Notes: generated by a model not told the origin, from the letters alone. A DNA stretch of 64,000 bases from Pseudomonas baetica (GCF_019733355.1 NZ_JAIHLQ010000004.1:186001-250000), one strand, 5' to 3'. Shown: positions 22,712 through 33,157, counted from the first letter of the stretch. Made by a program: numbers and translations.

Positions 22712-23017
22712 TCAGTGTAGCGCCAGCACTTCGGTCAGCTCGCTGACCTGAGCGATTTCGCGCATGTCGTCGGGCATCGCCCTGATGCTGACAGCCTTGC
22801 CGGCCGCTTGAGCATCGCGCATGAAGCACAGCAGCAACGACAAACCGATGCTGCTGGACTTCTTTACGCCCGAGCAGTCGATGACCAGCGACGAAGCCTT
22901 GCTGGACTTGATCAGCGCCTCACCTTCCTTGCGCAGATCAGGCCCGGTGCGGTAGTCCAGCACTCCGCTGAGCAAAAGCTCATCGACATCACTCATACGC
23001 ACTGCCGCCTCTTTCAT
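22712..23017 (-). CDS. mlaB: MlaB STAS-domain subunit
   Basis: 101 residues. A single STAS domain: LLSGVLDYRTGPDLRKEGEA, then LVIDCSGVKKSSSIGLSLLL with the conserved Asp and Ser block. MlaB binds the ATPase MlaF and stabilises the MlaFEDB phospholipid transporter on the cytoplasmic side. ATG 23017 overlaps the mlaC stop (ATGA), giving coupling; a second ATG at 22996 with GAGG upstream is an alternative start. Confidence 0.9.
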   Translation of the reverse strand: MKEAAVRMSDVDELLLSGVLDYRTGPDLRKEGEALIKSSKASSLVIDCSGVKKSSSIGLSLLLCFMRDAQAAGKAVSIRAMPDDMREIAQVSELTEVLALH

Positions 23018-23667
23018 TGCGCTGGCTTCACGGCAGCTTTGTCGGTTTCTTCTTTGGCTTTGGCGACTTCACCGGCCCAACCGTTGATGGTCGCGTCCAG
23101 GTTGTTGCCATTGCGCTGCATCGCATCAGAGAACTGATCACGGAACAGCTTGCCGATGTTGATACCGTTGATGATCACATTGCGCAGCTTCCACTCGCCG
23201 TTGATCTTCTCGAGCGTGTACTGCACGGGATAGATCGCGCCGTTGCTGCCCTTGACGGTCATGCCGACGCTGGTGCGATCGCCCGACTCGTCCTTGGCCG
23301 GATCAACGGTGATGCCCTGGTTGTTGTACTCAAGCAAGGCGTTGCCATAGAACTGGAACAGGCCTTTCTTGAAGTTTTCCTGGAATGTCTGCATCTGTGC
23401 CGGTGTCGCCTTGCGCGAATACTTGACCGTCATGATGCTTTTGGAAATGCCTTCGGCATCCACCACAGGGCCGACAATGTTGTTCAGCGCGGTATAGAAA
23501 TCCTGCGGATCCTGTTTGTACTTTTCTTTATTGGCCGCCAGGTCAGCCAACATCCGGTTCGTGGTGTCCTGAACCAGATCGTGCGCCGACTGCGCCGCCA
23601 CAGCAGTGCCCATCAATGGCAATGTCGCAAGCAGCACCAACAGTCCACGTCGCAAGGTAGAGATCAT
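23014..23667 (-). CDS. mlaC: MlaC periplasmic phospholipid-binding protein
   Basis: 217 residues with a signal peptide (LLVLLATLPLMGTAVAAQS, cleavage near residue 25). The body has HDLVQDTTNRMLADLAANKE, GPVVDAEGISKSIMTVKYSR and WKLRNVIINGINIGKLFRDQF, all typical of MlaC, which shuttles phospholipid between the outer-membrane MlaA complex and the inner-membrane MlaFEDB. The last 25 residues are Lys/Glu-rich. It lies 11 bases after mlaD. Confidence 0.95.
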   Translation of the reverse strand: MISTLRRGLLVLLATLPLMGTAVAAQSAHDLVQDTTNRMLADLAANKEKYKQDPQDFYTALNNIVGPVVDAEGISKSIMTVKYSRKATPAQMQTFQENFKKGLFQFYGNALLEYNNQGITVDPAKDESGDRTSVGMTVKGSNGAIYPVQYTLEKINGEWKLRNVIINGINIGKLFRDQFSDAMQRNGNNLDATINGWAGEVAKAKEETDKAAVKPAQ

Positions 23668-23678
23668 TCAAAAGCTCC

Positions 23679-24146
23679 TCATTTGGCGTCTTTGCTAACG
23701 GTATTGAGCAGGAATTTACCGATCAGGTCTTCCAGTACCAGTGACGACTGCGTGTCGTGAATGGTTCCACCATCCTTCAGACGGGCGTCTTCCCCGCCCA
23801 CACTGATACCGATGTACTTCTCGCCCAGCAGACCAGCGGTCAGGATAGACGCTGTGGAATCGGTCGGCAGATTGTCGACTTTCTTATCCACTTGCAGGGT
23901 CACCCGACCGGTGAAGCTGTCGCGATCCAGATCGATTGCCGTGACCTTACCGATTGTTACGCCGGCCATGGTCACTTTGGCTCTGACCGTCAAACCGGCG
24001 ATATTGTCAAAGTAGGCATAAAGTTTATAGGTGTCGGTGGTCGAAGTCGGAGACAGGCCACTGACCCGCAAAGCAAGCAGCAGCAAAGCCAGGATCCCTG
24101 CCAGCAGGAACAGGCCGACACCGATTTCCAGGGTGCGGTTTTGCAT
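23679..24146 (-). CDS. mlaD: MlaD MCE-domain protein
   Basis: 155 residues. One N-terminal transmembrane helix (about 7-27: VGLFLLAGILALLLLALRVS) is followed by a single MCE domain with LYAYFDNIAGLTVRAKVTMA, GVTIGKVTAIDLDRDSFTG and LTAGLLGEKYIGISVGG. MlaD forms a hexameric ring in the periplasm through which lipid passes. The start overlaps the mlaE stop by one base. Confidence 0.95.
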   Translation of the reverse strand: MQNRTLEIGVGLFLLAGILALLLLALRVSGLSPTSTTDTYKLYAYFDNIAGLTVRAKVTMAGVTIGKVTAIDLDRDSFTGRVTLQVDKKVDNLPTDSTASILTAGLLGEKYIGISVGGEDARLKDGGTIHDTQSSLVLEDLIGKFLLNTVSKDAK

Positions 24147-24943
24147 CAGAAATCTCCAAACATCAAAGCGGTCAGAATAAAGTCCAGGCCGAGCACTGCC
24201 AGCGAGGCAAACACCACGGTCTTGGTGGTGGCACGACTGATCCCCTCTGAAGTGGGCTCACAGTCATAGCCTTGGAATACGGCGATCCAGGTCACTACGA
24301 AGGCGAAAACGATACTTTTGATGACACCGTTGAGCACATCACTGGTGAAGTTCACGCTGTTCTGCATGTTCGCCCAATAGGAGCCTTCATACACGCCCAG
24401 CCAGTCGACAGCCACCCACGAGCCGCCCCAGATGCCCACCACACTAAAAATCATCGCCAGCACCGGCAGGGAGATGAAACCCGCCCACAGACGCGGCGCG
24501 ATAATGTATTTGAGCGGGTCGACACCGATCATTTCCAGGCTGGAAAGCTGTTCGGTGGATTTCATGTTGCCGATTTCCGCGGTCAATGCCGAACCGGCAC
24601 GCCCGGCAAACAACAGCGCCGTCACCACCGGGCCCAGTTCACGCAGCAGGGTCAAAGCAACCATCTGCCCTACCGCCTGCTCCGAACCGTAGCTCGACAG
24701 AATACTGAAGCCCTGTAATGCCAGCACCATGCCGATAAAGATACCGGAGACCACGATGATCACCAGCGACATGACGCCCACCGAATGCAACTGTTTGACC
24801 AACAGACCAAAACCGCCGCTGATGCCACCACGACCGATCAAGGCGTGAAACAGGAACAGCGTTGCACGACCAAACACCGCAATAGCGTCGATCGCCGCTT
24901 CGCCAAACCGGCGTACGCGTTCTATTAATGAAATTCTGCGCAT
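24146..24943 (-). CDS. mlaE: MlaE permease
   Basis: 265 residues, multi-pass inner-membrane protein of the MlaE/YrbE family. Seen: [40 protein letters not shown], the signature [20 protein letters not shown], and the C-terminal helices ending [11 protein letters not shown]. It is the membrane channel part of MlaFEDB. Its start overlaps the mlaF stop by one base. Confidence 0.96.
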   Translation of the reverse strand: MRRISLIERVRRFGEAAIDAIAVFGRATLFLFHALIGRGGISGGFGLLVKQLHSVGVMSLVIIVVSGIFIGMVLALQGFSILSSYGSEQAVGQMVALTLLRELGPVVTALLFAGRAGSALTAEIGNMKSTEQLSSLEMIGVDPLKYIIAPRLWAGFISLPVLAMIFSVVGIWGGSWVAVDWLGVYEGSYWANMQNSVNFTSDVLNGVIKSIVFAFVVTWIAVFQGYDCEPTSEGISRATTKTVVFASLAVLGLDFILTALMFGDF

Positions 24944-25752
24944 CAGCGCTTCCCCAGAAGATCTGCGCGGTAATCCGTCGCTGGAAAGTGGTACGGAACC
25001 GGGCCGTCAGGGTCGCCCGTCATGAACTGACGAATACGCGGTTCGTCCGAGTTCATCAGTTCATCCGGCGTGCCCTGCCCCAGTACCTGACCGTCGCCGA
25101 CTATATAGAGGTAGTCGGCAATGCTCGCGGTTTCAGCCAGATCGTGGGACACCACGATACTGGTGATCCCCAGCGCATCATTGAGCAGACGGATCAGACG
25201 CACCAACACACCCATGGCGATTGGGTCCTGACCAACAAACGGTTCGTCATACATGAGGATCTGTGGATCGAGCGCAATTGCCCTCGCCAGAGCCACGCGA
25301 CGCTTCATGCCGCCGGACAGTTCGTCGGGCATCAAATCGATGGCGCCGCGCAGGCCAACGGCCTGCAGCTTGAGCAGGACGATGTCGCGGATCATTTCTT
25401 CCGGCAATTGGGTATGAACGCGCAGGGGAAAAGCGACGTTCTCGAAAACATCGAGATCGGTGAACAGCGCACCGCTCTGAAACAGCACGCCCATGTGCTT
25501 GCGTGCATCGAACAGATCGCTGCGCGAAAGCTGCGGCAGGTTCTGACCGTTCACCCAGACTTCGCCACTGGAAGGACGCAACTGTGCGCCCATCAACCGC
25601 AACAGGGTGGTCTTGCCACACCCGGAAGGCCCCATGATGCCGGTGACCTTGCCGCGCGGGATGCGGATATCGACGTTATTGAAAATGCTGCGCGCACCGC
25701 GCTTGAAGGAGACTCCCTTCAGCTCGACCGCGTAGGCGTTATCGGCACTCAT
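24943..25752 (-). CDS. mlaF: MlaF ATP-binding subunit
   Basis: 269 residues. ABC ATPase with Walker [16 protein letters not shown] near residue 40, signature [19 protein letters not shown] near residue 145, Walker [14 protein letters not shown] and the H-loop IVVSHDLAE. It powers phospholipid transport by the Mla system for outer-membrane asymmetry. It is the first gene of mlaFEDCB, and its 276-base upstream gap is shared with the divergent kdsD. Confidence 0.96.
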   Translation of the reverse strand: MSADNAYAVELKGVSFKRGARSIFNNVDIRIPRGKVTGIMGPSGCGKTTLLRLMGAQLRPSSGEVWVNGQNLPQLSRSDLFDARKHMGVLFQSGALFTDLDVFENVAFPLRVHTQLPEEMIRDIVLLKLQAVGLRGAIDLMPDELSGGMKRRVALARAIALDPQILMYDEPFVGQDPIAMGVLVRLIRLLNDALGITSIVVSHDLAETASIADYLYIVGDGQVLGQGTPDELMNSDEPRIRQFMTGDPDGPVPYHFPATDYRADLLGKR

Positions 25753-25988
25753 CTAAACTCCTTGCGATGCAGCCTCTCACTCGGACGCCTGGCTCTCTTT
25801 AAAAAGCACTTACATCCCGGGCAGGCCGAACTGGCGGCGAACTATATCACTGCAAAGGCCAAGCGCCCAAGGCCTGTGCCGGGCTGTGTTCAGCGATAAA
25901 GGGGGGACTGGAGGCCGTTTTGCCGGGTTTTGGTAACGAGGAATGATAAAGCACGACGAACTTGCGTGAGGCTTTGCAACATAACCGC

Positions 25989-25994
25989 TATAAT
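25989..25994 (+). promoter_or_regulatory. Possible -10 box of the kdsD operon
   Basis: A consensus TATAAT 34 bases before the kdsD ATG. The nearest -35-like TTGCGT (25962-25967) is 21 bases away, longer than usual, so this is only a candidate. Confidence 0.3.
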
Positions 25995-26028
25995 CGCCGC
26001 CTTTTCATCGGGCTATACGATTTCTGAC

Positions 26029-27003
26029 ATGAGCCAATCCAGCGACCTGATTCAATCGGCACAACGCACCATCCGCCTCGAAATGGAAGCCGTAGAAGGC
26101 TTGTTGCCCCATATCGACGCCGATTTCGTACGCGCCTGCGAGATGATTCTGGCCAGCAAAGGCCGTGTGGTGGTGGTCGGCATGGGCAAGTCCGGGCACG
26201 TCGGCAACAAGATTGCTGCGACCCTGGCCAGCACCGGCACCCCCGCTTTTTTCGTACACCCGGCCGAAGCCAGCCACGGCGACATGGGCATGATCACTCG
26301 CGATGACGTGATCCTGGCCCTCTCGAACTCCGGCTCGACCAACGAAATTGTCACCCTGCTGCCCTTGATCAAGCGTCTGGGCATCCAGTTGATCAGCGTG
26401 ACCGGCAATCCGGCTTCGCCGCTGGCCAAAGCCGCCGAAGTCAACCTCAACGTTCACGTCGAGCACGAAGCCTGCCCGCTGAACCTGGCGCCGACCTCCT
26501 CGACCACCGCGGCACTGGTCATGGGTGACGCCCTGGCCGTTGCATTGCTGGAAGCGCGCGGCTTTACCGCTGAAGATTTTGCTTTCTCTCACCCGGGCGG
26601 TGCGCTGGGTCGTCGTCTGCTGCTGAAAGTGGAAAACGTCATGCACAGCGGGCAAGAGCTGCCGAAAGTGCAACGCGGCACTCTGCTCAAGGACGCTCTG
26701 ATGGAAATGACCCGCAAGGGTCTGGGCATGACCGTGATTCTTGAAGCCGACGGCAAGCTCGCCGGGATCTTCACCGATGGCGATTTGCGCCGCACGCTGG
26801 ATCGCAGCATCGACATCCGCAGCGCGACCATCGACCAGGTGATGACGGCCCACGGCAAGACCGCCCGGCCCGAAATGCTCGCCGCCGAAGCCCTGAAAAT
26901 CATGGAAGACCACCGAATCAACGCGCTGGTAGTTGTCGATGAGGAAGATCGCCCGGTCGGCGCCTTCAACCTCTCCGACCTGCTGCGCGCAGGAGTGATG
27001 TAA
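26029..27003 (+). CDS. kdsD: Arabinose-5-phosphate isomerase
   Basis: 324 residues from ATG 26029; the frame is open upstream but that stretch contains the promoter-like TATAAT. A SIS domain (about 40-185: VVVVGMGKSGHVGNKIAATL, HPAEASHGDMGMI, ALSNSGSTNEIV) is followed by two CBS domains (about 205-324). KdsD converts ribulose-5-P to arabinose-5-P for Kdo, the inner sugar of LPS. It overlaps kdsC by one base in one operon with lptC, lptA and lptB. Confidence 0.96.
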   Translation: MSQSSDLIQSAQRTIRLEMEAVEGLLPHIDADFVRACEMILASKGRVVVVGMGKSGHVGNKIAATLASTGTPAFFVHPAEASHGDMGMITRDDVILALSNSGSTNEIVTLLPLIKRLGIQLISVTGNPASPLAKAAEVNLNVHVEHEACPLNLAPTSSTTAALVMGDALAVALLEARGFTAEDFAFSHPGGALGRRLLLKVENVMHSGQELPKVQRGTLLKDALMEMTRKGLGMTVILEADGKLAGIFTDGDLRRTLDRSIDIRSATIDQVMTAHGKTARPEMLAAEALKIMEDHRINALVVVDEEDRPVGAFNLSDLLRAGVM

Positions 27004-27527
27004 TGAGCACCGATCTGCTGCAACGCGCAAAAGCGATCAAACTGGCGGTTTTCGACGTCGACGGCGTCCTTACCGACGGACGCCTGTACTTCCTTGAAGA
27101 CGGCAGCGAGTTCAAGACGTTCAACACCCTCGACGGTCAAGGCATCAAAATGCTGATGAACGCTGGCGTGCAGACCGCCATCATCAGCGGCCGTAAAACG
27201 CCCGTGGTCGAGCGCCGAGCGAAAAACCTCGGCATCGCGCACCTGTTTCAGGGCCGCGAAGACAAATTGGTGGTTCTGGACGGTCTACTTGAGCAACTGG
27301 GCCTAAGCTATGAACAGGTCGCCTACCTCGGTGACGACCTGCCCGACCTGCCGGTGATCCGCCGCGTAGGCTTGGGCATGGCCGTGGCCAACGCCGCTGA
27401 TTTCGTCCGCGAACACGCCCATGGCGTGACCCGGGCCCGCGGCGGCGAAGGTGCCGCCCGTGAATTCTGCGAATTGATCCTGCGCGCCCAGGGCCGCCTT
27501 GATGCGGCCAACGCCGCGTACCTGTGA
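27003..27527 (+). CDS. kdsC: Kdo-8-phosphate phosphatase
   Basis: 174 residues. HAD-family C0-type phosphatase: catalytic Asp pair in VFDVDGVLTDGRLYF near residue 17, motif II AIISGRK, motif III VAYLGDDLPDLPVI. It removes phosphate from Kdo-8-P in the Kdo pathway directly after KdsD. It has no cap domain, as usual for the family, which works as a tetramer. Confidence 0.96.
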   Translation: MSTDLLQRAKAIKLAVFDVDGVLTDGRLYFLEDGSEFKTFNTLDGQGIKMLMNAGVQTAIISGRKTPVVERRAKNLGIAHLFQGREDKLVVLDGLLEQLGLSYEQVAYLGDDLPDLPVIRRVGLGMAVANAADFVREHAHGVTRARGGEGAAREFCELILRAQGRLDAANAAYL

Positions 27528-27535
27528 GCCAAAAA

Positions 27536-28108
27536 ATGTTCAGCAAAAAATTTCGTAACTTCCTGCTCTTCGCCTGTATAGCCGCGATATTCGCGGCGGT
27601 CGGCTACTGGAACATCAGCCCGGAACGCTTTCTCGACAAACCTCCAACCTCGTCGGTAGACGCCCCTATCGACTGGTATGCGACCAACACGCATACCTTG
27701 CAATACCTTCCGGACGGCAAAGTGCAGTATGAAATGACGTCCGACAAGGCCGAACACGTCAAGGCGACCGACATCACACTGGTGACCAAGCCCGACCTGA
27801 GCATGTACCGCGGGACAGCGTTCCCATGGCACGTGACCAGTGAGCGCGGCGAAGTGAACTCGGGCGGCACCGAAGTCGAGTTGATCGACTCGGTACGCGT
27901 CAAGCGCACCGATGAAAAGAACCGCGACACCCTGATCACGTCGACTCGCATGACGGTGTTCCCGCAGCAGCAATATGCGCAGACCGCGCAACCCGTTAGA
28001 ATCGACGGCGCTGGGGGTGTATCGACTGGCGTGGGAATGAAAGCGTATCTGAAGGAAAGCAGGATACACCTGCTATCGAACGTAAGAGGACAGTATGAGG
28101 CTCGTTAA
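27536..28108 (+). CDS. lptC: LptC LPS-transport protein
   Basis: 190 residues from ATG 27536; a GTG at 27524 overlapping the kdsC stop would add four. An N-terminal transmembrane helix (FLLFACIAAIFAAVGYW) anchors a periplasmic beta-jellyroll with YLPDGKVQYEMTSDKAEHVK and a C-terminal VRIDGAGGVSTGVGMKAYLK. LptC takes LPS from LptBFG and passes it to LptA. Its 3' end overlaps lptA by 14 bases. Confidence 0.93.
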   Translation: MFSKKFRNFLLFACIAAIFAAVGYWNISPERFLDKPPTSSVDAPIDWYATNTHTLQYLPDGKVQYEMTSDKAEHVKATDITLVTKPDLSMYRGTAFPWHVTSERGEVNSGGTEVELIDSVRVKRTDEKNRDTLITSTRMTVFPQQQYAQTAQPVRIDGAGGVSTGVGMKAYLKESRIHLLSNVRGQYEAR

Positions 28109-28640
28109 AACCCTCCCTATTTTGCTCAGTCTGGGCGCAGCACTGGGAAGCGTGAGCGCCTGGGCTCTGCCGAACGATCAAGAGCAGCCGATCCGCATTC
28201 AGGCCGACGATGCCCAACTGGACGACAAGAATGGCGTTGCCACCTATAAAGGCGACGTGATCATCACTCAGGGCTCGATGAAGGTTACCGGCAACACCGT
28301 GACCATCACTCGCACTCCGGCCGGTGACATCGACGTGGTGACCTCGGTGGGCAACCTTGCCTACTTCGAGCAACTGCAAACCGCCGGCGACAAGAAACCC
28401 GTTCAAGGCTGGGGCGTAACGATCCAGTACCATGCAGCGCAGAACCGCGTCGTGCTGATCGACAAGGCCAAGGTTGTCGACAAGGACGACAACATCACCC
28501 AAGGCGAGAAAATCGTCTACGACACGGTGAAGAAACTGGCCAGTGCCGGTCGCGCTACCGGCAGCAAGGTCACCGAGTCGCGTCCACGCATCGACATGGT
28601 GATCCAGCCGAAGAAGAAAACCGACGAGAAAACCCAGTAA
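28095..28640 (+). CDS. lptA: LptA periplasmic LPS-bridge protein
   Basis: 181 residues with a signal peptide ([18 protein letters not shown], cleavage near residue 24). The mature part is OstA-like: [39 protein letters not shown], then a Lys-rich tail. LptA polymerises into the bridge that carries LPS across the periplasm. It overlaps lptC at the start and lptB by one base at the end. Confidence 0.95.
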   Translation: MRLVKTLPILLSLGAALGSVSAWALPNDQEQPIRIQADDAQLDDKNGVATYKGDVIITQGSMKVTGNTVTITRTPAGDIDVVTSVGNLAYFEQLQTAGDKKPVQGWGVTIQYHAAQNRVVLIDKAKVVDKDDNITQGEKIVYDTVKKLASAGRATGSKVTESRPRIDMVIQPKKKTDEKTQ

Positions 28641-29365
28641 TGGCAACTCTGAAAGCTCAGCACCTGGCCAAGGCCTATAAAAGCCGCCAGGTCGTGCGTG
28701 ACGTCAGCCTGTCGATCGACAGCGGCCAGATTGTTGGCCTGCTCGGCCCGAACGGTGCCGGCAAGACCACATGCTTCTACATGATTGTCGGCCTGGTACA
28801 GGCCGATCAGGGCCGCGTGCTGATCGACGATCTGGACGTCAGCCACCAGCCAATGCACGGTCGCGCAAAGGCTGGTATCGGCTATCTACCGCAAGAGGCC
28901 TCGATCTTCCGCAAGCTGTCGGTGGCCGACAACATCATGGCCATCCTCGAGACCCGTCAGGAGCTCGACAAGGCCGGTCGTCGCAAGGAGCTGGAAAGCC
29001 TGCTGCAGGAATTTCACATCAGCCACATCCGCGACAACCTGGGCATGAGCCTGTCCGGTGGTGAACGCCGCCGAGTGGAAATCGCGCGCGCCCTGGCAAC
29101 CGCACCGAAATTCATCCTGCTCGACGAACCGTTCGCCGGTGTCGACCCGATCTCGGTCGGCGACATCAAGCAGATCATCCACCACCTCAAGGCCAAGGGC
29201 ATCGGTGTACTGATCACCGACCACAACGTGCGTGAGACGCTGGATATCTGTGAAACCGCTTACATCGTCAACGACGGCCAGTTGATTGCCGAAGGCGACG
29301 CAGAAACCATCCTGGCCAACGATCTGGTCAAGGAAGTGTATCTGGGTCACGAGTTCCGCCTGTAA
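28640..29365 (+). CDS. lptB: LptB ATP-binding subunit of the LPS exporter
   Basis: 241 residues. Walker [20 protein letters not shown] near residue 37, signature [18 protein letters not shown], Walker [20 protein letters not shown]-loop [14 protein letters not shown]. It powers extraction of LPS by LptFG; those genes are not in this window. It is the last gene of the kdsD-kdsC-lptCAB run, followed by a hairpin and rpoN. Confidence 0.97.
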   Translation: MATLKAQHLAKAYKSRQVVRDVSLSIDSGQIVGLLGPNGAGKTTCFYMIVGLVQADQGRVLIDDLDVSHQPMHGRAKAGIGYLPQEASIFRKLSVADNIMAILETRQELDKAGRRKELESLLQEFHISHIRDNLGMSLSGGERRRVEIARALATAPKFILLDEPFAGVDPISVGDIKQIIHHLKAKGIGVLITDHNVRETLDICETAYIVNDGQLIAEGDAETILANDLVKEVYLGHEFRL

Positions 29366-29370
29366 ACGCG

Positions 29371-29400
29371 ACAGCGCCCGGAGAGACGCGCGGGCGCTGT
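29371..29400. terminator. GC hairpin after lptB
   Basis: Perfect 10-bp stem ACAGCGCCCG/CGGGCGCTGT with a 10-base loop, 6 bases after the lptB stop. No T tract follows, so it may slow, rather than end, transcription into rpoN. Confidence 0.5.
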
Positions 29401-29470
29401 ATCGATTCAAGCAGGATTTAATACGCTTTAATTGTTACAACGCTCTAGGCAAACACTTCAGTTTCAGGCA

Positions 29471-29476
29471 TATAAT
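29471..29476 (+). promoter_or_regulatory. Possible -10 box of rpoN
   Basis: Consensus TATAAT 78 bases upstream of the rpoN start in an AT-rich stretch. No convincing -35 at 16-18 bases, hence low confidence. Confidence 0.3.
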
Positions 29477-29553
29477 TTGCTTAAGTTTGGCGCTTCGGCG
29501 CTCTGTAGTGGATGGCGCATGTGCGCCGGCGAATAAGGTGTTAAGCCCCTGCC

Positions 29554-31047
29554 ATGAAACCATCGCTAGTCTTGAGAATGGGCCAGCAGCTGACGATGAC
29601 ACCTCAGCTGCAACAGGCCATCCGTCTGCTCCAATTGTCGACCCTGGATCTGCAACAGGAAATCCAGGAGGCCCTGGAATCCAATCCGATGCTCGAGCGC
29701 CAGGAAGAAGGCGACGACTTCGACAACTCAGACCCTCTGGCCGACAACGCCGAGCAGAAGCCCAACACCGAAATTCAGGAACCGTCCTATCAGGAAACCG
29801 CTCCGACGGTGGACAATCTGGAAGATGGCGAATGGAGCGAGCGTATCCCCAACGAGCTTCCGGTCGACACGGCCTGGGAGGACGTCTATCAGACCAGCGC
29901 CAGCAGCCTGCCCAGCAGCGATGACGACGAATGGGACTTCACCACCCGCACCTCCGCTGGTGAAAGTCTGCAAAGCCACCTGCTGTGGCAGCTCAATCTC
30001 GCCCCGATGTCAGACACCGACCGACTGATCGCCGTCACCCTGGTCGACTGCATAAACAACCAGGGCTACCTGGACGAAACCCTCGAAGAAATCCTCGAAG
30101 CGTTCGACCCGGAACTGGACATCGAGCTGGACGAAATCGAAGCCGTTCTGCACCGCATTCAGCAGTTTGAACCCGCTGGCATCGGCGCCCGCAACCTCGG
30201 CGAATGCCTGTTGCTGCAACTGCGCCAGTTGTCGGCGAAGACACCATGGCTGACTGAAGCGAAACGTCTGGTCACCGACTACATCGACTTGCTCGGCAGC
30301 CGCGATTACAACCAGTTGATGCGGCGCATGAAACTCAAGGAAGATGAACTGCGTCAAGTCATCGAACTGGTGCAGAGCCTCAACCCGCGTCCGGGCTCTC
30401 AGATCGAATCCAGTGAAGCCGAATACGTCGTCCCTGACGTCATTGTGCGCAAGGACAATGAACGCTGGCTGGTCGAACTGAATCAGGAATCAGTGCCCCG
30501 CCTGCGGGTCAACGCCCAGTACGCCGGCTTCGTACGCCGCGCCGACACCAGCGCCGACAACACCTTCATGCGCAACCAGTTGCAGGAAGCCCGCTGGTTC
30601 ATCAAGAGCCTGCAAAGCCGCAACGAAACCTTGATGAAAGTGGCCACCCAGATCGTCGAACATCAGCGCGGCTTTCTGGAATACGGGGACGAAGCCATGA
30701 AGCCACTGGTTCTGCATGACATCGCCGAAGCGGTTGGCATGCACGAATCGACGATTTCCCGAGTGACCACACAGAAGTTCATGCATACCCCGCGCGGTAT
30801 CTATGAATTGAAATACTTTTTCTCAAGCCACGTCAGCACCTCCGAAGGCGGTGAATGCTCGTCCACGGCGATCCGCGCGATCATCAAAAAACTGGTTGCT
30901 GCGGAAAATCAGAAAAAGCCGTTGAGTGACAGCAAGATCGCTGGTTTACTGGAGGCACAAGGCATTCAGGTGGCTCGCCGCACCGTCGCCAAGTACCGCG
31001 AATCCCTTGGGATCGCGCCTTCGAGCGAACGCAAGCGGTTGATGTAA
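29554..31047 (+). CDS. rpoN: RNA polymerase sigma-54 factor
   Basis: 497 residues. Region I is Gln/Leu-rich ([26 protein letters not shown]), region II is acidic (about 50-130), followed by the core-binding part, the DNA-binding helix-turn-helix, and the RpoN box [14 protein letters not shown] near the C-terminus. It directs transcription of nitrogen, flagellar and carbon-use genes with enhancer-binding activators. It is followed by hpf, ptsN, rapZ and ptsO, the conserved order in proteobacteria. Confidence 0.98.
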   Translation: MKPSLVLRMGQQLTMTPQLQQAIRLLQLSTLDLQQEIQEALESNPMLERQEEGDDFDNSDPLADNAEQKPNTEIQEPSYQETAPTVDNLEDGEWSERIPNELPVDTAWEDVYQTSASSLPSSDDDEWDFTTRTSAGESLQSHLLWQLNLAPMSDTDRLIAVTLVDCINNQGYLDETLEEILEAFDPELDIELDEIEAVLHRIQQFEPAGIGARNLGECLLLQLRQLSAKTPWLTEAKRLVTDYIDLLGSRDYNQLMRRMKLKEDELRQVIELVQSLNPRPGSQIESSEAEYVVPDVIVRKDNERWLVELNQESVPRLRVNAQYAGFVRRADTSADNTFMRNQLQEARWFIKSLQSRNETLMKVATQIVEHQRGFLEYGDEAMKPLVLHDIAEAVGMHESTISRVTTQKFMHTPRGIYELKYFFSSHVSTSEGGECSSTAIRAIIKKLVAAENQKKPLSDSKIAGLLEAQGIQVARRTVAKYRESLGIAPSSERKRLM

Positions 31048-31120
31048 GCCACGTTACAGCGTTCCAGTGGCAGGCTATCCAGCCTGCCGCTTTATGCACT
31101 GGCAACGAAGGAGAAGCTGT

Positions 31121-31429
31121 ATGCAAGTCAACATCAGTGGACACCAACTGGAAGTGACCGAACCTCTGCGCACCTACATCAACGAGAAACTCGAACGATT
31201 GGAGCGCCATTTCGACAAGATCACCAACGTACAAGTCACGATGTGCGTCGAAAAGCTCAAGCAGAAAATCGAAGCCACCTTGCATATTCCCGGCAGTGAA
31301 GTGGTCGCCAACGCGGAACATACCGATATGTACGCCGCGATCGACGCCCTGACCGACAAGCTGGATAAACAACTCAAAAAGCATAAGGAAAAGACCCAGA
31401 GCCTGCTCCAGGGCGCTACCGGTCGATAA
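31121..31429 (+). CDS. hpf: Ribosome hibernation-promoting factor
   Basis: 102 residues from ATG 31121, chosen because of the strong GAAGGAGA 8 bases upstream. Short-form HPF/YfiA fold: VNISGHQLEVTEPLRTYINE, KLERLERHFDKI, then EATLHIPGSEVVANAEHTDM and YAAIDALTDKLDKQLKKHKE. It binds the 30S subunit in stationary phase and promotes 100S dimers. It lies 73 bases after rpoN. Confidence 0.94.
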   Translation: MQVNISGHQLEVTEPLRTYINEKLERLERHFDKITNVQVTMCVEKLKQKIEATLHIPGSEVVANAEHTDMYAAIDALTDKLDKQLKKHKEKTQSLLQGATGR

Positions 31430-31440
31430 CCCCCCACTCC

Positions 31441-31905
31441 ATGATCCGACTTGAAAATATCCTGACCCCCGGCCGTTCTCTTGTGAACGTGCCGGGCGGC
31501 AGTAAAAAGAAAGCCCTCGAACAAATTGCCAACCTGATCGCTCGCGAAGTGCCGGCGCTGGAGATGCAAGATGTCTTCGAGGCCCTGATTGCCCGTGAAA
31601 AACTCGGTTCCACCGGTTTTGGCAACGGCATCGCCATTCCTCACTGTCGCCTCAAGGGTTGCGAGTCGCCAATCAGCGCCTTGATGCACCTTGAAGCGCC
31701 GATCGACTTCGACGCCATCGATGGTGCGCCGGTTGATCTGTTGTTCGTGCTACTGGTACCCGAAGCTGCCACCGATGCGCACCTGGAATTGCTGCGCCAG
31801 ATTGCCAGCATGCTGGACCGCAAGGATGTGCGCGATAAATTGCGCAGTGCTTCGAGCAACGAAGCCTTGTACCAGGTCGTCGTGGACGAACAAAGCGGGC
31901 ATTAA
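31441..31905 (+). CDS. ptsN: Nitrogen PTS enzyme IIA
   Basis: 154 residues. PTS EIIA type 2 domain with the phospho-accepting His in [16 protein letters not shown] near residue 66, followed by [20 protein letters not shown]. PtsN is a regulator, not a sugar importer; in pseudomonads it affects carbon/nitrogen balance, polyhydroxyalkanoate and potassium uptake. It works with NPr (ptsO) encoded two genes downstream. It starts 11 bases after hpf. Confidence 0.95.
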   Translation: MIRLENILTPGRSLVNVPGGSKKKALEQIANLIAREVPALEMQDVFEALIAREKLGSTGFGNGIAIPHCRLKGCESPISALMHLEAPIDFDAIDGAPVDLLFVLLVPEAATDAHLELLRQIASMLDRKDVRDKLRSASSNEALYQVVVDEQSGH

Positions 31906-31907
31906 TC

Positions 31908-32765
31908 ATGCGCTTGATCATCGTCAGTGGCCGCTCCGGCTCGGGCAAAAGCACCGCACTGAATGTCCTTGAGGACAGCGGTTACTACTGCATCGACAAC
32001 CTGCCGGCAGGCTTGTTGCCAGAACTGGCTGAACGCGCACTGATACACACTGAATTGGCACAACCGCTGGTGGCAGTGTCGATCGATGCGCGCAACCTGC
32101 CGAGCCATCTCTCGCGCTTCCCCGAGTTGCTGGAAGAAGTCCGCAGCCGCCACATCCAGTGCGATGTGCTTTATCTGGACGCCGACGAAGAAACCCTGCT
32201 CAAGCGTTTTTCGGAAACCCGTCGGCGCCATCCACTGAGCACCGCCAACCGCTCACTGGCCGAAGCGATCAGCGATGAAACCGCTCTGCTCGGCCCAATC
32301 GCCGATCTGGCCGATCTGAAGATCAACACCACCCACCTGAACCTGTACCAGTTGCGCGACACCATCAAGTTGCGCCTGCTCAATCAGCCTGAACCCGGAA
32401 CAGCATTTCTCGTTGAGTCATTCGGCTTCAAACGCGGCATGCCGGTCGACGCAGACGTGGTGTTCGACGTGCGCTGCCTGCCCAACCCGTACTGGAAGCC
32501 AGAACTGCGCGCGCAATCAGGGCTCGATGCGCCGGTGGCCGAATACCTGGCGGCGCAGCCGGAAGTCGAGGAAATGTTCCAGGACATTTACGCCTACCTG
32601 CACAAATGGCTGCCGCGTTTCGCCGCGAGCAATCGCGCCTACGTCACCATTGCCATTGGCTGCACCGGCGGGCATCACCGCTCCGTCTACCTGACCGAAC
32701 GCCTGGGTCAGGCCCTGCACAAAACCCTGAAGAACGTCCAGGTTCGCCACCGCGACCTCACTTAA
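31908..32765 (+). CDS. rapZ: RapZ nucleotide-binding regulator
   Basis: 285 residues. N-terminal P-loop [20 protein letters not shown] near residue 8 with the family [15 protein letters not shown], and a C-terminal domain with [12 protein letters not shown] and [19 protein letters not shown]. In E. coli RapZ guides RNase E to the sRNA GlmZ to tune glucosamine-6-P synthase; in Pseudomonas the target is not established. It begins 2 bases after ptsN. Confidence 0.95.
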   Translation: MRLIIVSGRSGSGKSTALNVLEDSGYYCIDNLPAGLLPELAERALIHTELAQPLVAVSIDARNLPSHLSRFPELLEEVRSRHIQCDVLYLDADEETLLKRFSETRRRHPLSTANRSLAEAISDETALLGPIADLADLKINTTHLNLYQLRDTIKLRLLNQPEPGTAFLVESFGFKRGMPVDADVVFDVRCLPNPYWKPELRAQSGLDAPVAEYLAAQPEVEEMFQDIYAYLHKWLPRFAASNRAYVTIAIGCTGGHHRSVYLTERLGQALHKTLKNVQVRHRDLT

Positions 32766-32780
32766 AGGATTCACACCGCG

Positions 32781-33056
32781 ATGCCTGCTCTGGAAATCGA
32801 AATCATCAACAAACTGGGCTTGCACGCCCGGGCGTCGGCCAAGTTCGTCGGGATTGCAGGCCAGTATCCGGATTGCACGATCAGAGTAGGCCGCACGCCA
32901 GAAACGGTGGTGGATGGTAAAAGCATCATGGCGATGATGATGCTGGCTGCCGGCAAGGGCACAAAAATCTATTTGAGTACTGAAGGACATCAGGAACAAG
33001 AAGCGCTGGATGCGTTGGTGGAGTTGATCAACAACTTCTTCGACGAAGGCGGCTGA
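32781..33056 (+). CDS. ptsO: Nitrogen PTS phosphocarrier NPr
   Basis: 91 residues. HPr-like fold with the phospho-His in NKLGLHARASAKFVG (His16) and the regulatory region DGKSIMAMMMLAAGKGT. It passes phosphate from EI-Ntr (PtsP, encoded elsewhere) to PtsN. It is the last gene of the rpoN group, closed by the terminator at 33102-33141. Confidence 0.95.
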   Translation: MPALEIEIINKLGLHARASAKFVGIAGQYPDCTIRVGRTPETVVDGKSIMAMMMLAAGKGTKIYLSTEGHQEQEALDALVELINNFFDEGG

Positions 33057-33101
33057 TCGTCAAACAATCAAAAAATCGCAGCCTCGGCAGCTCCAGGGCA
33101 T

Positions 33102-33141
33102 AAAAAAGGCGCGCCACCCAATCGGATGGCGCGCCTTTTTT
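33102..33141. terminator. Bidirectional terminator, ptsO / pmbA
   Basis: 15-bp perfect stem AAAAAAGGCGCGCCA / TGGCGCGCCTTTTTT with a 10-base loop, placed between two convergent genes. Confidence 0.92.
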
Positions 33142-33157
33142 GTGTCGCGCGCGGGGC